A DNA stretch of 64,000 bases from Cellulomonas marina (GCF_900111925.1 NZ_FOKA01000007.1:124001-188000), one strand, 5' to 3'. Positions 32,201-41,961 are shown, counted from the first letter of the stretch. Notes: generated by a model from the sequence alone, not told the origin. Numbers and translations: made by a program.

Positions 32201-33667
32201 TCAGAAGGGTGGGTCATCCGGTTCGAGGTCGACCGCTCTCGCTTCCGGCGCTCGTGGTGGAGGCGGTGGGGGCGCCGGTGGGAACGCCGGGTGGGTGGTG
32301 CGGGTCCGCCCCGTCGGGCTGGTCCAGGTGAGCGTGCCGTCCTCTGCCTGCGTCATCCGCCACCGCGTCCGGTGCTTCAGCCGGTGGTGGTGCCGGCAGA
32401 GGTGGGCGTTGTTGCCGCGGTCCGAGCAGCCCCCCGCGGCCCACTCGACGGCATGGTCCACGTCGCACGCCGTCGTCGACCGCGAGCAGCCCGGGAAGCG
32501 GCACGTGCCGTCGCGGACCTGCAGGAACCGGCGACGGGCGCCGGTGACCGCGTACGTCGCACGGTCCACGTCCGTCACGGCGTCCGTGACGGGGTCGGTG
32601 AGCAGCCGGGTGAACGACGAGGCGGACGCCAGCAGCTCCCGAGCCGTGCGCGCGTCGACGGGCCCGTACCCCGCCAGCTCACCCGGCTCGTCACCACCGA
32701 GCGCGGTCCCGAGGGGCACGGTCACGAGGACCGTCGGCCGCCAGGCACGCCCCCGGCACCGCGGATCCGAGCACCGCGGCGATCCAGAGCCGTCGTCGAC
32801 CGCGTCCCGCACGTCGTCCGACACGCGTGGTCCGTTGGTGTCGCGCGACGGGTCGGGCGTCGACGTCCCGGTCAGCTCGGGCAGCAGCAGGTCGACGAGC
32901 AGGTCCGCCCGGAGCTGCGGCACGAGGGCGTCCTGCGGGGACGCCGTCTCGTCCGCGCGCAGCATCCGGGCGCCGAAGGACAGCCCCTCGTAGATGGCCT
33001 GCGCGTGCGGCGCCGGCAGGAGCGCGTGCAGCCACGCCATGCCGTCGCGGTCCGGCTCCACCCACACGCGCCGACCCGCGCGTGCGCGCTCGTACCGCTC
33101 CGACATGGTGGTCGGGTCGTGCCGCTGCGCCCAGGACCGCGCGCGCCGGGCCAGCTGCGTCGGCGTCCAGGAACCGCAGCCCGGCAGCAGGGCGGCGTCC
33201 GCCTCGGCCTGCACGTCGGCGGGGAGGTGCCCGGTCTCCCGCAGCAGCACCTGCACGTGGCGATAGGCCACCCGGCCCGACGCCAGCGCCTCCAGCACCG
33301 CCGTCCGGGGCCCGGTCAGCGCGACGGCGTCGTCGAGCAGGCCACCCGTCGTGACCTCCGGGAGCTGCAGGACCGTCGCCAGCTCGGCCGTCACCGCGCG
33401 CTCCGCGAGGTCCCGGTCCTCCCGGCTGAGCTCGAGACCCTCCGCCGCGGCAGCCACCGTGTCGGCCAGGGCGGCCGTCCGCGCCGCCGTGGCGAGGGCG
33501 ACCGCCCGGGCAGCCGTCGCCGCGCGCACCATGGCCTCGCACCGCTCGACGAACGACACCAGGTCGGCGTACCGCGCCCGCAGCGACTCCTCCGTCTCCG
33601 GCAGCGCGTCGTGCGGCGGGAGGGCCTCGAGCCCTTCCGGCGCAGCAGTCGCCGTCGTCGTCGTCAT
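32201..33667 (-). CDS. DUF222 protein with C-terminal HNH nuclease domain (13E12-repeat type)
   Basis: 488 residues. The N-terminal two thirds is the helical DUF222 region (about residues 25-300; LARRARSWAQRHDP is typical). The C-terminal HNH domain has CRFPGCSRSTTACDVDHAVEWA and GNNAHLCRHHHRLKH (about residues 405-445), giving the D-H pair, Asn and metal-binding Cys/His residues. A CSDPRCRG Cys pair in the middle may bind a second metal. The tail is Pro-rich. This family is present in many copies in actinobacterial genomes and its biological role is unknown; mobility has been suspected. ATG start without a good ribosome site, just after a strong terminator. Confidence 0.92.
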   Translation of the reverse strand: MTTTTATAAPEGLEALPPHDALPETEESLRARYADLVSFVERCEAMVRAATAARAVALATAARTAALADTVAAAAEGLELSREDRDLAERAVTAELATVLQLPEVTTGGLLDDAVALTGPRTAVLEALASGRVAYRHVQVLLRETGHLPADVQAEADAALLPGCGSWTPTQLARRARSWAQRHDPTTMSERYERARAGRRVWVEPDRDGMAWLHALLPAPHAQAIYEGLSFGARMLRADETASPQDALVPQLRADLLVDLLLPELTGTSTPDPSRDTNGPRVSDDVRDAVDDGSGSPRCSDPRCRGRAWRPTVLVTVPLGTALGGDEPGELAGYGPVDARTARELLASASSFTRLLTDPVTDAVTDVDRATYAVTGARRRFLQVRDGTCRFPGCSRSTTACDVDHAVEWAAGGCSDRGNNAHLCRHHHRLKHRTRWRMTQAEDGTLTWTSPTGRTRTTHPAFPPAPPPPPPRAPEARAVDLEPDDPPF

Positions 33668-33698
33668 GGGGAGAGCCGACCACCGACCACTGACACGC

Positions 33699-33744
33699 GA
33701 CGAGCACGTCACCACCCCTGTCCGGGGGTGGTGACGTGCTCGTC
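33699..33744. terminator. Perfect 20-bp hairpin terminating the amylopullulanase gene
   Basis: Stem GACGAGCACGTCACCACCCC paired with its exact complement, 6-nt loop. It lies 21 bp after the pullulanase stop on the minus strand and 31 bp before the HNH start, so it isolates the two transcripts. It is the strongest hairpin I found in the window. Confidence 0.85.
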
Positions 33745-33765
33745 ACCCGGGGTGGAGCAGGACCG

Positions 33766-36700
33766 CTACGCCTCGCAGGCCGGCACGGCGACGTCCCGCG
33801 ACAGGTCGCGGTGCCACGCGCGCTGCAGGACGGGGCCGAGCAGGCCCTCACCCGTCGCGCGGTCGATCACCGCCGGCGGGTCGCCCTGCAGGCCGACCGT
33901 CCAGTCCTCCTGCACCGCCCAGCCGCGCCCGCACACACCGGCCGGCAGCTGCTCCGCGGTCACGCGCACCCGCTGGTGCCCCTCGACCGCGGCCACGAGC
34001 GTCTGCCGCCCGCTGTTGCTCCACATCGGCGGCAGGCCGGCGTCGAGCTTGCGGTAGACGTAGACGAGCGTGTGCTCGGCCGGCGCGGCGTCCTCGACGA
34101 GGACCGCGACCGTCCGGGCCGGCACGGTGACCGTGCCGGTGGCGGCGTCCCACGTCGTGCCGCGCACGACCGCGTCCGACCCCTGCTGCTGCACGTCGGA
34201 CAGGCGGTACTGCCGTCCCGCCAGTGCCGCGACCGGCACGGACACCGGCTCCGGCGAGGCGTTGAGCACGGTGAGCACCCCGTCGAGCTCCGGGTCGACG
34301 TCGGTCCCGACGGTGTCGTCCACGTGCATCGCCACGACACCCGGCAGCGCGTCCGGGCCGGAGCCCGGGAACGTCAGCTTCTCCCGGATCAGCCCGGCGT
34401 CGCCGAGGCGGAACAGAGGCGTCGACGTCCGCAGCCGCAGCAGGTCCTGCGCCGCGGCGGTGGCGGTGGCCACGTCGGCGGCCGTCGGCTGCAGGGACGC
34501 GTCCGCCAGGAGCGGGCGCATGTACGGCCACTTCGCCTCGTTCGGCCCGGCCGGCGGCAGGCCCCGGCCGAAGCCGTTGTCCTCCCCCGTCCAGTCGAGC
34601 ACGTTGAACCAGTCGCCCGAGTCGTAGCTGTCCCGGTCGAGCGACTTGGACCGCAGCAGGTCCGTGCCGGCGTGCCAGAACGAGGGCGTCTGCGCCAGGG
34701 CGGTCGTCGCCAGCGAGACCGTGTTCATGCGCACGCGGTCCGCCATGGGCGTGCCGGCGGGCAGCTTGTACGTCAGCGCGTCCCACAGCGTCTCGTTGTC
34801 GTGCGCGTCGACGTAGGTGACCACCTCCTCGGGGGAGTCGGCGTACCCGGCGGGCTGCCCGTTGTAGTCGAGCTCGTCGCCCCGCTGGACGACGCCCTCG
34901 CTCGTGAGGAACGCGTAGTCGCGCAGGTTGCCCGCCATGCCGAGCCGGACGAGGTCCGTCTCGTGCGCCAGGCGCGCCGCCTGCTCCTCGGGGGTGCCGT
35001 TGACCGCCACCCCGTTGTCGTCGGTCGCCAGCCCGCTGCCGAAGCCCTGCCGGCGCGGGTCCTCGTCGAAGGGGCCGCCGCCGCGCACCGCGTCGCGGAG
35101 CCGGTCGGAGAAGGTGCCGATGCCCGTGCCGCCGAGGTTGCCCTGCCGGGCCTGCTCGAACAGCGCGTCGTCCGCCACCTCGCCGAAGTTCCAGCCCTCG
35201 CCGTACAGGTACACCGCCGACCCGTCGACGCCGTCCTCCGCCACGGTCAGCGCGTCGAGCGCCGCCCGCACCGCGAGCATCGACGCGCGGCTGTGGTGAC
35301 CCATGAGGTCGAAGCGGAAGCCGTCGACCTTGTAGTCCCGCGCCCACGTGACGACGGAGTCGACCATCATCTTCTCCGCCATGGCGTGCTCCGTGGCGAT
35401 GTTCTGGCAGCACGTCGACGTCTCGACCGCACCCGTGGCGCTGAGCCGGTGGTAGTACCCCGGCACCACGCGGTCGAGCACGGACCGGGCGTCCTGCCCG
35501 CTCGCGCTCGTGTGGTTGAACACCTGGTCGAGCACGACCTGCAGGCCGTCGGCGTGCAGCGCGCCGACCATCGTCCGGAACTCCGCCACGCGCGCCCCGC
35601 CGAAGGGGTCACGGGCGTAGGAGCCCTCGGGCGCCGACCAGTGCAGCGGGTCGTAGCCCCAGTTGTAGCCGTCCCCCGGGCGCACCGGCTCGATGCACTC
35701 CTGCTGCCTCTCGGAGTCCGGGGCGTAGGAGCCGAGGTCGCACGCCGGCACGTCCTGCGCCGCGCGGTCCTCCTCGATCGTGGCGATGTCGAACGTCGGC
35801 AGCAGGTGCACGGTCGTCAGACCGGCGTCCGCGAGCGCCCGCAGGTGCTCGCGACCCGCGGTGCCCTCGGCCGCGAAGGCGCCGTACGTCCCGCGCAGCT
35901 CCGCCGGCACCGTCGTGTCGGAGATGGAGAAGTCCCGCACGTGCAGCTCGTAGATCGTCTGGTCGACGGGCGCGACCACGGGCTGCGCCGCCTTCTCCCA
36001 CGCCTTCGGCCGGAAGGCCTTGTCCGCGAGGTCGACGAGCACCGAGTGGGTCGAGTTCACGGTGAGCGCCACCGAGGCGGGGTCGGTCACCTCGTTGACC
36101 TCGACCTGGCCGGTCGAGGGCACGAAGACCGTCACGGCGTACCGGTACGCGGCCCCCTTCCAGGAGGACTGCCCGCGGACCGACCACGTGCCGTCCGCGG
36201 CGCGCGTCATGCCGACGCGCTGCGGGTCGGCCGTGAGGTCCGGCTGCGCGCCCTTGCGAGCAGCAGGCCACAGCAGCACGTCGACGTCCGTGGCCGTCGG
36301 CGCCCACAGGCGCAGCGTGGGCCGGTTGCCCTGCCACGACGCCCCGAGCACGGCGTCGGCCGCCGCGTCGGCGTAGAGGTCGTCGACCACGCCGGGGATC
36401 TGCACGCCGGTCGCGGCGACGAGCGCGTCGTCCGCGCCCGACCCCACGACGAGCAGCTGGCCCTGCAGGAGGGACGCGACCGTCGCCTCGTCGGGCCCGG
36501 TGCCGTCCGCCGTGCGCACCCGCAGGACCGTCGCGTCGACGAGGTGCGGGAACGCCTCCGCCAGGTCCGCCGGGAGGCCGGCCGGATCGGGCTCGAGCGC
36601 GAGCTCGGTCGCCCCCTCCGGCACGGTCACGGCGCCGTCCTCGACGACGAGCCCGCCGGACGCCGCACCCCACAGGGCGTAGGTGCCCGCCGGGAAGTCG

Positions 36701-39700
36701 CCCGGGACCACCAGCACGTCCTGCGCCAGCCACTGCGCGGCCGCCTGGCCGAGCCCGGCGACGCCCTCCGTCGCCCCGCCGACCGTGAGCAGGTGGGTGA
36801 CGGGGTCGTAGGTCAGCGTGACGGCGTCGCCGTCCGCGACCTCGACGGGGATGTTGCCGCCGCCCGGGGCGCCGCCGGCTCCGTAGTTGACGTCCCAGGA
36901 CATGCCGTGCGTCACCTTCACCTCGTAGCTGCCACCCGGCAGGGCGTCCGTCGTGTAGGTGAAGAGCCCGTCGTCGTCCGCGTCGGTCAGCATCGTGGCC
37001 AGGCAGTCCGGCGACCAGTCCGCCGGGCAGCCGAGCTCGCTCTGCAGGCTCCCCGCGAGCGTGTACACGGGGTGCATCGCGGTGGTGAAGAGGTCCTTCG
37101 TCGCCGGGTCGAAGTACATCGACACGCTGCCACCGCGGTGCGTGTACGGCACGTTGGGGCCGTTGAGCGCGCCGCCGGCGCCGAAGTTGACGTCCCAGGC
37201 GCCGTCGACGGCGGCCTTGAACTCGTAGTCGCCCGCCGGCAGCTCGAACGTGCCCTCCCAGACGCCGTCCTCCCGTGCGGTCAGCTGCGCCTGCGCGCAG
37301 GCGGGCTGCCAGTCGGCCGCGCAGCCCATCTCGCTGTTGTGGCTGCCGGGCACGGACACCGCGTCGTACAGCGGCACCTCGCCGGACCCGCCGTCGTCGA
37401 CGACGCCGTCCACCGCGACGCCGACCGAGGCGAACGTCGAGGCGGCCGTGCGCGTGCCGGCGGCGTCCACGGACACCGCCCGGTACTCGACGAGGGTGCC
37501 CTCTGCCAGGTCGCGCACGTCGGTGTAGACGCGCGGCTCGTCGTCCTCCGCCGTGCCGAGCGGCGTCCACGCGTCGTCCCCGACGACGCGCCACGCGAAG
37601 GACGTCTCCGCCCACCGGTGGTCGGCCACGTCCGCCTGCACCGGCGCGAGGTCGGTGACCGCAGCGCCCGCCGAGGGCACGGTGACGGTGAGCGTCGGGT
37701 CGGCCGTCGCGGCGACCTCGCGGTCCGCCACGAGGAGCACGACCCCGCGGGCGGGCACGGTCAGCGTCACGGCGCCGGCGTCGTCGGCGGTCACGGACGC
37801 GTCCGTGCCGAGCAGCGGCTCGTAGGTCGCACCCGGGGTCAGCGTGGTCACGGTGACCTCCGCCGCCGCGTCACCGGAGTTCGCGGCGACGAGGTGCTCC
37901 ACCTTCTCGTCCCGGTCCACCCGGGCGAAGGCGTACGTCGACCCCTCGGCCAGCAGCTCGACCTGGGCGCCCTGGCCGAGCGCCGGGTGCGCCTCCCGCA
38001 GCGCCGCGAGCGCCGCGATGTGCTCGTACAGCGGCGCGTCGGTGTCGTACCGGTCCACCGACCCCGCGACCTTACCGGTCAGCAGCGCCTGGTCGGCGTA
38101 CTCGCCCACCTGCGTGGCGAAGAGAGACTGCCGCGCGGACTTGTCGTTGATCGACCCGTCGGCCCCGAGGCCGACGAAGCCCTGCTCGTCGCCGTAGTAG
38201 ACGACGGGCTGCCCGCGGGTGAGGTACATGAGCGAGTGCGCGAGCTCCGACCGCTCGAGCGGCGCCTGTGCGGTCCGGACGAAGGCGCCGATGCGCCCCA
38301 TGTCGTGGTTGCCGAGGAACGTCGGCAGGGCGGTCGCCGACGAGTCCGGCGTCGTGTACCGGTCGTCCCCGGCGAAGAGCCGCTGGAGCTGCGTGGCGGG
38401 CCCGCCGGCGGCGAACGCGCTCGTCGCCGCCTGGAAGGTGAAGTCGAGGACGGAGCTCATCTCCGTCTCGCGCACGTACGGCGCGAGCAGGGCCGGGTCG
38501 GCGTCGTACACCTCGCCGAACATGAAGAAGTCGTCGTTGCCGATCGAGCGGGCGTGGTCCATGACGCCGGCCGACCACTCCTCCCAGAACTCGCGGTTGA
38601 CGTGCTTGACCGTGTCGATGCGGAAGCCGTCGATGCCGAGGTCGACCCACGTGGAGTAGACGTCGACGAAGCCGTCCACGACGCGCGGGTCCTCCGTCAT
38701 GAGGTCGTCGAGCCCGTCGAAGTCGCCGTACGTCACCGACTCGCCCTCCCACGTCGTGTTGCCACGGTTGTGGTAGACGGTCGGGTCGTTCAGCCAGTCC
38801 GGGACGAGCGTCGGCGCGTCGGGCCCGCGCACCGGCGTCCGCGGGAAGGACGTCGCGGGGTCGAGCGCCGGGAAGGCGTCCGAGCCGGCCAGCGCGGCGA
38901 CGTCCACGGGCGCGCCGGCGGCATCGGTCCAGGGGCGGTCGGCGATGTCGACGTAGGAGTAGTCGTCGCCCTCGTACGAGATCACGTCGGCCGTGTGGTT
39001 CGTGATGATGTCGAAGTAGACCTTGATGCCCCGCGCGTGGGCCCCGTCGATGAGCTCCGCCAGCTCCTCGTTGGTCCCGAGGTGCGGGTCGATGCGGGTG
39101 AAGTCCGTGACCCAGTAGCCGTGGTAGCCCGCGGAGGCGTCGGCCCCGGTGCCCTGGACGGGCCGGTTCGCGAAGGACGGGGTCAGCCAGATGGCGGTCG
39201 TGCCCAGGCCCTCGACGTAGTCGAGCCGGTCGATGAGGCCGCGCAGGTCCCCGCCCTGGTAGAAGCCGCGGTCCGTGGGGTCGAAGCCCGTCGTCCCGCG
39301 GTCGCCCGTCAGGCCGCCCGTGTCGTTCGCGGCGTCCCCGTTGGCGAAGCGGTCGGTCATGACGAAGTAGAAGCGCTCGTCGCTGCCCGGCTGCCGGACG
39401 GGCGGGGCGACGAGGGACGCGTCGTCGGCGCCGTACGCGCCGGCGAGGTCCAGCGGGGTCACCGCGATGCGGTGCGTCGTGTCGTCGTACGTGAACCGCA
39501 CGGGGGTGCTGCCCGCGACCGTCAGCGGGACGTTCGCGTCGCCGCCGTCGCGGCCGTACGCCTCGTCCCACGCGCCGTCCAGCGCGACCTTGTACTCCCA
39601 CGAGCCCGCCGGCACGACGAGGTCGGCGGCGTAGACACCGGCGGCGTCGGTGGGCGCCAGCACCGTGGCGGTGCAGTCCGGCTGCCAGTCGCCCGGGCAT

Positions 39701-39978
39701 CCGAGCTCGGACTGCAGGGACCCGACGAGCGTCACGGTCCGCGCCGCGGCCGGCTCGACCGCGGCCGCGAGCGCGGCGCGCGCAGCACCCGCGCTGGTCA
39801 GGGCCCCGGGCCCGGCGCCCGCGGCGGGGAGCGACGCGCCGGCGAGCACGCCGGTCAGCGCGAGGGCCGCCGAGGTCGCGGCCGCCAGCGGGCGGCGCGT
39901 GCGCGCTCGTCGGCCGGTCGGCGGGGTGGGGCGGGGGTGCTGACGTGCGGGCAGGGGACGGATCCACGATGAGCGCAA
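33766..39978 (-). CDS. Secreted bifunctional alpha-amylase/pullulanase (two GH13 domains)
   Basis: 2070 residues. A Sec signal peptide (basic RRARTRRP, then AATSAALALTGVLAGASLPAAGA) is followed by an X25-type starch module (about residues 80-170). The first GH13 domain (about 190-640) has nucleophile Asp in DGFRIDTVKH (~449), Glu in MFGEVYD (~487) and Asp in LGNHDMG (~557). An FN3-like region and two more X25 modules follow (about 879-1070), then a CBM48-like region and the pullulanase domain with YNWGYDP (~1437), Asp in DGFRFDLMGHH (~1556), Glu in YLYGEGWNF (~1593) and Asp in VDAHDNE (~1725). It should cut alpha-1,4 and alpha-1,6 links of starch outside the cell. The start is TTG, supported by GAGGGAG 5 bp upstream; no in-frame ATG or GTG fits. 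Confidence 0.95.
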   Translation of the reverse strand: MRSSWIRPLPARQHPRPTPPTGRRARTRRPLAAATSAALALTGVLAGASLPAAGAGPGALTSAGAARAALAAAVEPAAARTVTLVGSLQSELGCPGDWQPDCTATVLAPTDAAGVYAADLVVPAGSWEYKVALDGAWDEAYGRDGGDANVPLTVAGSTPVRFTYDDTTHRIAVTPLDLAGAYGADDASLVAPPVRQPGSDERFYFVMTDRFANGDAANDTGGLTGDRGTTGFDPTDRGFYQGGDLRGLIDRLDYVEGLGTTAIWLTPSFANRPVQGTGADASAGYHGYWVTDFTRIDPHLGTNEELAELIDGAHARGIKVYFDIITNHTADVISYEGDDYSYVDIADRPWTDAAGAPVDVAALAGSDAFPALDPATSFPRTPVRGPDAPTLVPDWLNDPTVYHNRGNTTWEGESVTYGDFDGLDDLMTEDPRVVDGFVDVYSTWVDLGIDGFRIDTVKHVNREFWEEWSAGVMDHARSIGNDDFFMFGEVYDADPALLAPYVRETEMSSVLDFTFQAATSAFAAGGPATQLQRLFAGDDRYTTPDSSATALPTFLGNHDMGRIGAFVRTAQAPLERSELAHSLMYLTRGQPVVYYGDEQGFVGLGADGSINDKSARQSLFATQVGEYADQALLTGKVAGSVDRYDTDAPLYEHIAALAALREAHPALGQGAQVELLAEGSTYAFARVDRDEKVEHLVAANSGDAAAEVTVTTLTPGATYEPLLGTDASVTADDAGAVTLTVPARGVVLLVADREVAATADPTLTVTVPSAGAAVTDLAPVQADVADHRWAETSFAWRVVGDDAWTPLGTAEDDEPRVYTDVRDLAEGTLVEYRAVSVDAAGTRTAASTFASVGVAVDGVVDDGGSGEVPLYDAVSVPGSHNSEMGCAADWQPACAQAQLTAREDGVWEGTFELPAGDYEFKAAVDGAWDVNFGAGGALNGPNVPYTHRGGSVSMYFDPATKDLFTTAMHPVYTLAGSLQSELGCPADWSPDCLATMLTDADDDGLFTYTTDALPGGSYEVKVTHGMSWDVNYGAGGAPGGGNIPVEVADGDAVTLTYDPVTHLLTVGGATEGVAGLGQAAAQWLAQDVLVVPGDFPAGTYALWGAASGGLVVEDGAVTVPEGATELALEPDPAGLPADLAEAFPHLVDATVLRVRTADGTGPDEATVASLLQGQLLVVGSGADDALVAATGVQIPGVVDDLYADAAADAVLGASWQGNRPTLRLWAPTATDVDVLLWPAARKGAQPDLTADPQRVGMTRAADGTWSVRGQSSWKGAAYRYAVTVFVPSTGQVEVNEVTDPASVALTVNSTHSVLVDLADKAFRPKAWEKAAQPVVAPVDQTIYELHVRDFSISDTTVPAELRGTYGAFAAEGTAGREHLRALADAGLTTVHLLPTFDIATIEEDRAAQDVPACDLGSYAPDSERQQECIEPVRPGDGYNWGYDPLHWSAPEGSYARDPFGGARVAEFRTMVGALHADGLQVVLDQVFNHTSASGQDARSVLDRVVPGYYHRLSATGAVETSTCCQNIATEHAMAEKMMVDSVVTWARDYKVDGFRFDLMGHHSRASMLAVRAALDALTVAEDGVDGSAVYLYGEGWNFGEVADDALFEQARQGNLGGTGIGTFSDRLRDAVRGGGPFDEDPRRQGFGSGLATDDNGVAVNGTPEEQAARLAHETDLVRLGMAGNLRDYAFLTSEGVVQRGDELDYNGQPAGYADSPEEVVTYVDAHDNETLWDALTYKLPAGTPMADRVRMNTVSLATTALAQTPSFWHAGTDLLRSKSLDRDSYDSGDWFNVLDWTGEDNGFGRGLPPAGPNEAKWPYMRPLLADASLQPTAADVATATAAAQDLLRLRTSTPLFRLGDAGLIREKLTFPGSGPDALPGVVAMHVDDTVGTDVDPELDGVLTVLNASPEPVSVPVAALAGRQYRLSDVQQQGSDAVVRGTTWDAATGTVTVPARTVAVLVEDAAPAEHTLVYVYRKLDAGLPPMWSNSGRQTLVAAVEGHQRVRVTAEQLPAGVCGRGWAVQEDWTVGLQGDPPAVIDRATGEGLLGPVLQRAWHRDLSRDVAVPACEA

Positions 39979-39983
39979 CGTGA

Positions 39984-39990
39984 CTCCCTC
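39984..39990 (-). promoter_or_regulatory. Ribosome binding site deciding a TTG start for the amylopullulanase
   Basis: On the minus strand GAGGGAG is 5 bp before TTG, which is 31 codons before the hydrophobic core of the signal peptide. Upstream in the leader are GTGCA-N7-TGCAC (about 40054-40070) and TTTGCAG/CTGCA elements, similar in style to LacI/MalR-type sites, so maltose-type repression is plausible but unproven. Confidence 0.5.
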
Positions 39991-40225
39991 GTCACTCGGG
40001 CCGCGGCCGGTCGGCCGACGTGCTGGAGCAGCATACCGCGCACCTCCTCTGCGGTGCAACGGTCCTGCACAGCGTGAACACGGTTTGCAGTGGCGAGGGC
40101 TGCATCTCATCTCGCGGACGCCGACCACCCGGGGAGGTGACGCTCCTCCACGACGCCTCACACGGGTAGGGGTCCCGTCGAAGGGAGGGGAACCCACGCA
40201 GCCCCTTGCCAGCAGGAGCCCTCCC

Positions 40226-41938
40226 ATGTCCTCGACCAACCGTCGACGCCCCGCGAGGGGCGCGGCCGTCATGACCGTCCTCGGCGCGGTCCTGCTGACC
40301 ATGTTGCCGGTGATGGAGCTCCTGCCGGCTGCGGAGGCGGCACCGTCCAACAAGGTGACGATCTGCCACCGGACGGCGTCCCACACGAACCCCTACCGGC
40401 GGATCACCGTGGCCAAGACGGCGGTCGACGGCGGCGGGGGCAGCGACCACACCTCGCACACCGGCGCGCCGTACAGCTCGACCACGACGTACCAGCCGAG
40501 CCAGAAGTGGGGCGACATCATCCGGCCCGTCCGCACGGGCGGCAACACCTCCACCGCCGGGCTGAACTGGCTGGTGCCCACCACGAGCACGCTCGACGCC
40601 GCCATCGCCGCGGCCGGCCTCCCCGCCACGGCGTGCCGGGGGATGACGGCGCAGAAGTTCGTCAACGTGCAGCTCGACGCCCGCGTGCCCCTGGCGGACG
40701 TCCTCGCCGACCTCAAGGAGCAGGGGACCATCGGCGACCCGGCGCCCGAGCAGATCGACACCATGGACCGGGACCCGAACCTCGGGCCCGGGGACGGCTT
40801 CACGGTCGTCGACGAGGAGACCGGCGAGGAGACGACCGCCGCACCGACGACGACGGCGCCTGGGACGACGTCCCCGGCGACCACGTCCCCCGCGACCACG
40901 CCGGCCACGACGCCCAGCGCCACGCCGTCGGAGACACCCACCGGCACCCCGTCCGGGACGCCCACGCCCACGCCGACCGTGACCCCGTCCGAGACGCCCA
41001 CGGCCACGCCGACCGCGACACCCACCGCGACGCCCACCGCCACACCCACCGCGACGCCCACCGCCACACCCACCGTCACCCCGACCCCGACCCCGACGGC
41101 CACCCCCACCGCGACGCCCTCCCCGACCCCGGGCGCGCCGCTGCAGACCATCGACGGCACGGTGTGGCTGGACCTGGACGCCGACGGCGTCCAGGACGCC
41201 CGCGAGCGCGGCGTCCCCGGCATCCGCGTGCAGCTCGTGCGCACCAGCATCACGCCGGCCGACATCGCCCCCGGCGTCGGCGGCCCCGGGCGCGTCGCGT
41301 CGGCCCGCGTCGCGGCCGCGTCCACCGTGGAGGCGACCCAGGTCACCGACGCCTCCGGGGCCTTCAGCTTCGGGGAGCTGCCCGCCGGGGACTACGTCGT
41401 CGTCGCGGAGCAGCCGGCGTCCCTCGCGATCACGTACGACGAGGACCAGGACCTGGACGGGTCCGCCGCGGTGACCCTGCCCGAGGGCGGGCACGAGCAG
41501 GCGGACGTCGGGCTCGTCGGGTCCAGCACCGTGCGCTCGGCCGTCCTCACCCCCGGCGGCACGCCGGCCACGGGCGACGTCGTCGTCCGGTGGTCGGGGC
41601 TCGACGCCGTCCTGCGGACCTCGGACGACGTGCTCCTGACCGTGACGCTCGTCGACGGCGTCCTCGTCCAGGGCGGCCTGCCTTCCGGGCCGGTGTCCCT
41701 CGAGACCACCGACGGGCTGGTCTCCGCGGTGTTCACGCTGACGGACGGCGGCGCCTACACCGCCCCCGTCGCGCTCGTGCCCGCGGTCACGCCGAGCCCG
41801 ACGACCGTGGCGGCGTCCCTGCCGACGCGGCTGGCGGCCACGGGCGCAGGCGTGCGCGCCGCGGCCCTCCTCGGAGGTGTCCTGCTGCTCGCCGGCAGCG
41901 GCCTCCTCCTCGTCGAGCGGCGGCGCCCGACCGCCTGA
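40226..41938 (+). CDS. Sortase-anchored surface protein with Thr-Pro stalk and SdrD_B-like domain
   Basis: 570 residues. Signal peptide (VMTVLGAVLLTMLPVMELL, cleavage near AEAA), then an extracellular domain with KVTICHRTASHTNPYRRITV, a motif seen in other surface proteins. Next is a Thr/Pro stalk (about residues 215-305). An SdrD_B-like beta domain (TIDGTVWLDLDADGVQDARERG, about 310-430; calcium-type DxDxDG) and a second beta region follow. The end is a sorting signal: LAATG, hydrophobic helix, RRR, as used by class E sortases. AGGAG lies 7 bp before the ATG. It is divergent from the amylopullulanase, so it could aid adhesion to the polymer (inference). Confidence 0.88.
   Translation: MSSTNRRRPARGAAVMTVLGAVLLTMLPVMELLPAAEAAPSNKVTICHRTASHTNPYRRITVAKTAVDGGGGSDHTSHTGAPYSSTTTYQPSQKWGDIIRPVRTGGNTSTAGLNWLVPTTSTLDAAIAAAGLPATACRGMTAQKFVNVQLDARVPLADVLADLKEQGTIGDPAPEQIDTMDRDPNLGPGDGFTVVDEETGEETTAAPTTTAPGTTSPATTSPATTPATTPSATPSETPTGTPSGTPTPTPTVTPSETPTATPTATPTATPTATPTATPTATPTVTPTPTPTATPTATPSPTPGAPLQTIDGTVWLDLDADGVQDARERGVPGIRVQLVRTSITPADIAPGVGGPGRVASARVAAASTVEATQVTDASGAFSFGELPAGDYVVVAEQPASLAITYDEDQDLDGSAAVTLPEGGHEQADVGLVGSSTVRSAVLTPGGTPATGDVVVRWSGLDAVLRTSDDVLLTVTLVDGVLVQGGLPSGPVSLETTDGLVSAVFTLTDGGAYTAPVALVPAVTPSPTTVAASLPTRLAATGAGVRAAALLGGVLLLAGSGLLLVERRRPTA
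40920..41130. repeat. Thr-Pro-coding 12-bp tandem repeat
   Basis: Degenerate units of ACGCCCACCGCC/ACACCCACCGCG encoding ATPT, ending in TPTPT variants, about 210 bp. It encodes the rigid stalk of the surface protein. The most regular part lies near 41000-41080. Confidence 0.85.
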
Positions 41939-41961
41939 GCCCACCCGCGAGCCGACGCGCA

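Noticed and set aside
32201..33667. HNH gene as part of a mobile element
   Set aside because: No terminal repeats, target duplication, transposase or intron structure could be seen around it.
33736..39972. A 2078-codon open frame on the plus strand opposite the amylopullulanase
   Set aside because: It mirrors the real gene codon for codon, is full of Arg/Val/His low-complexity sequence, and has no domain. High G+C content removes stop codons from antisense frames.
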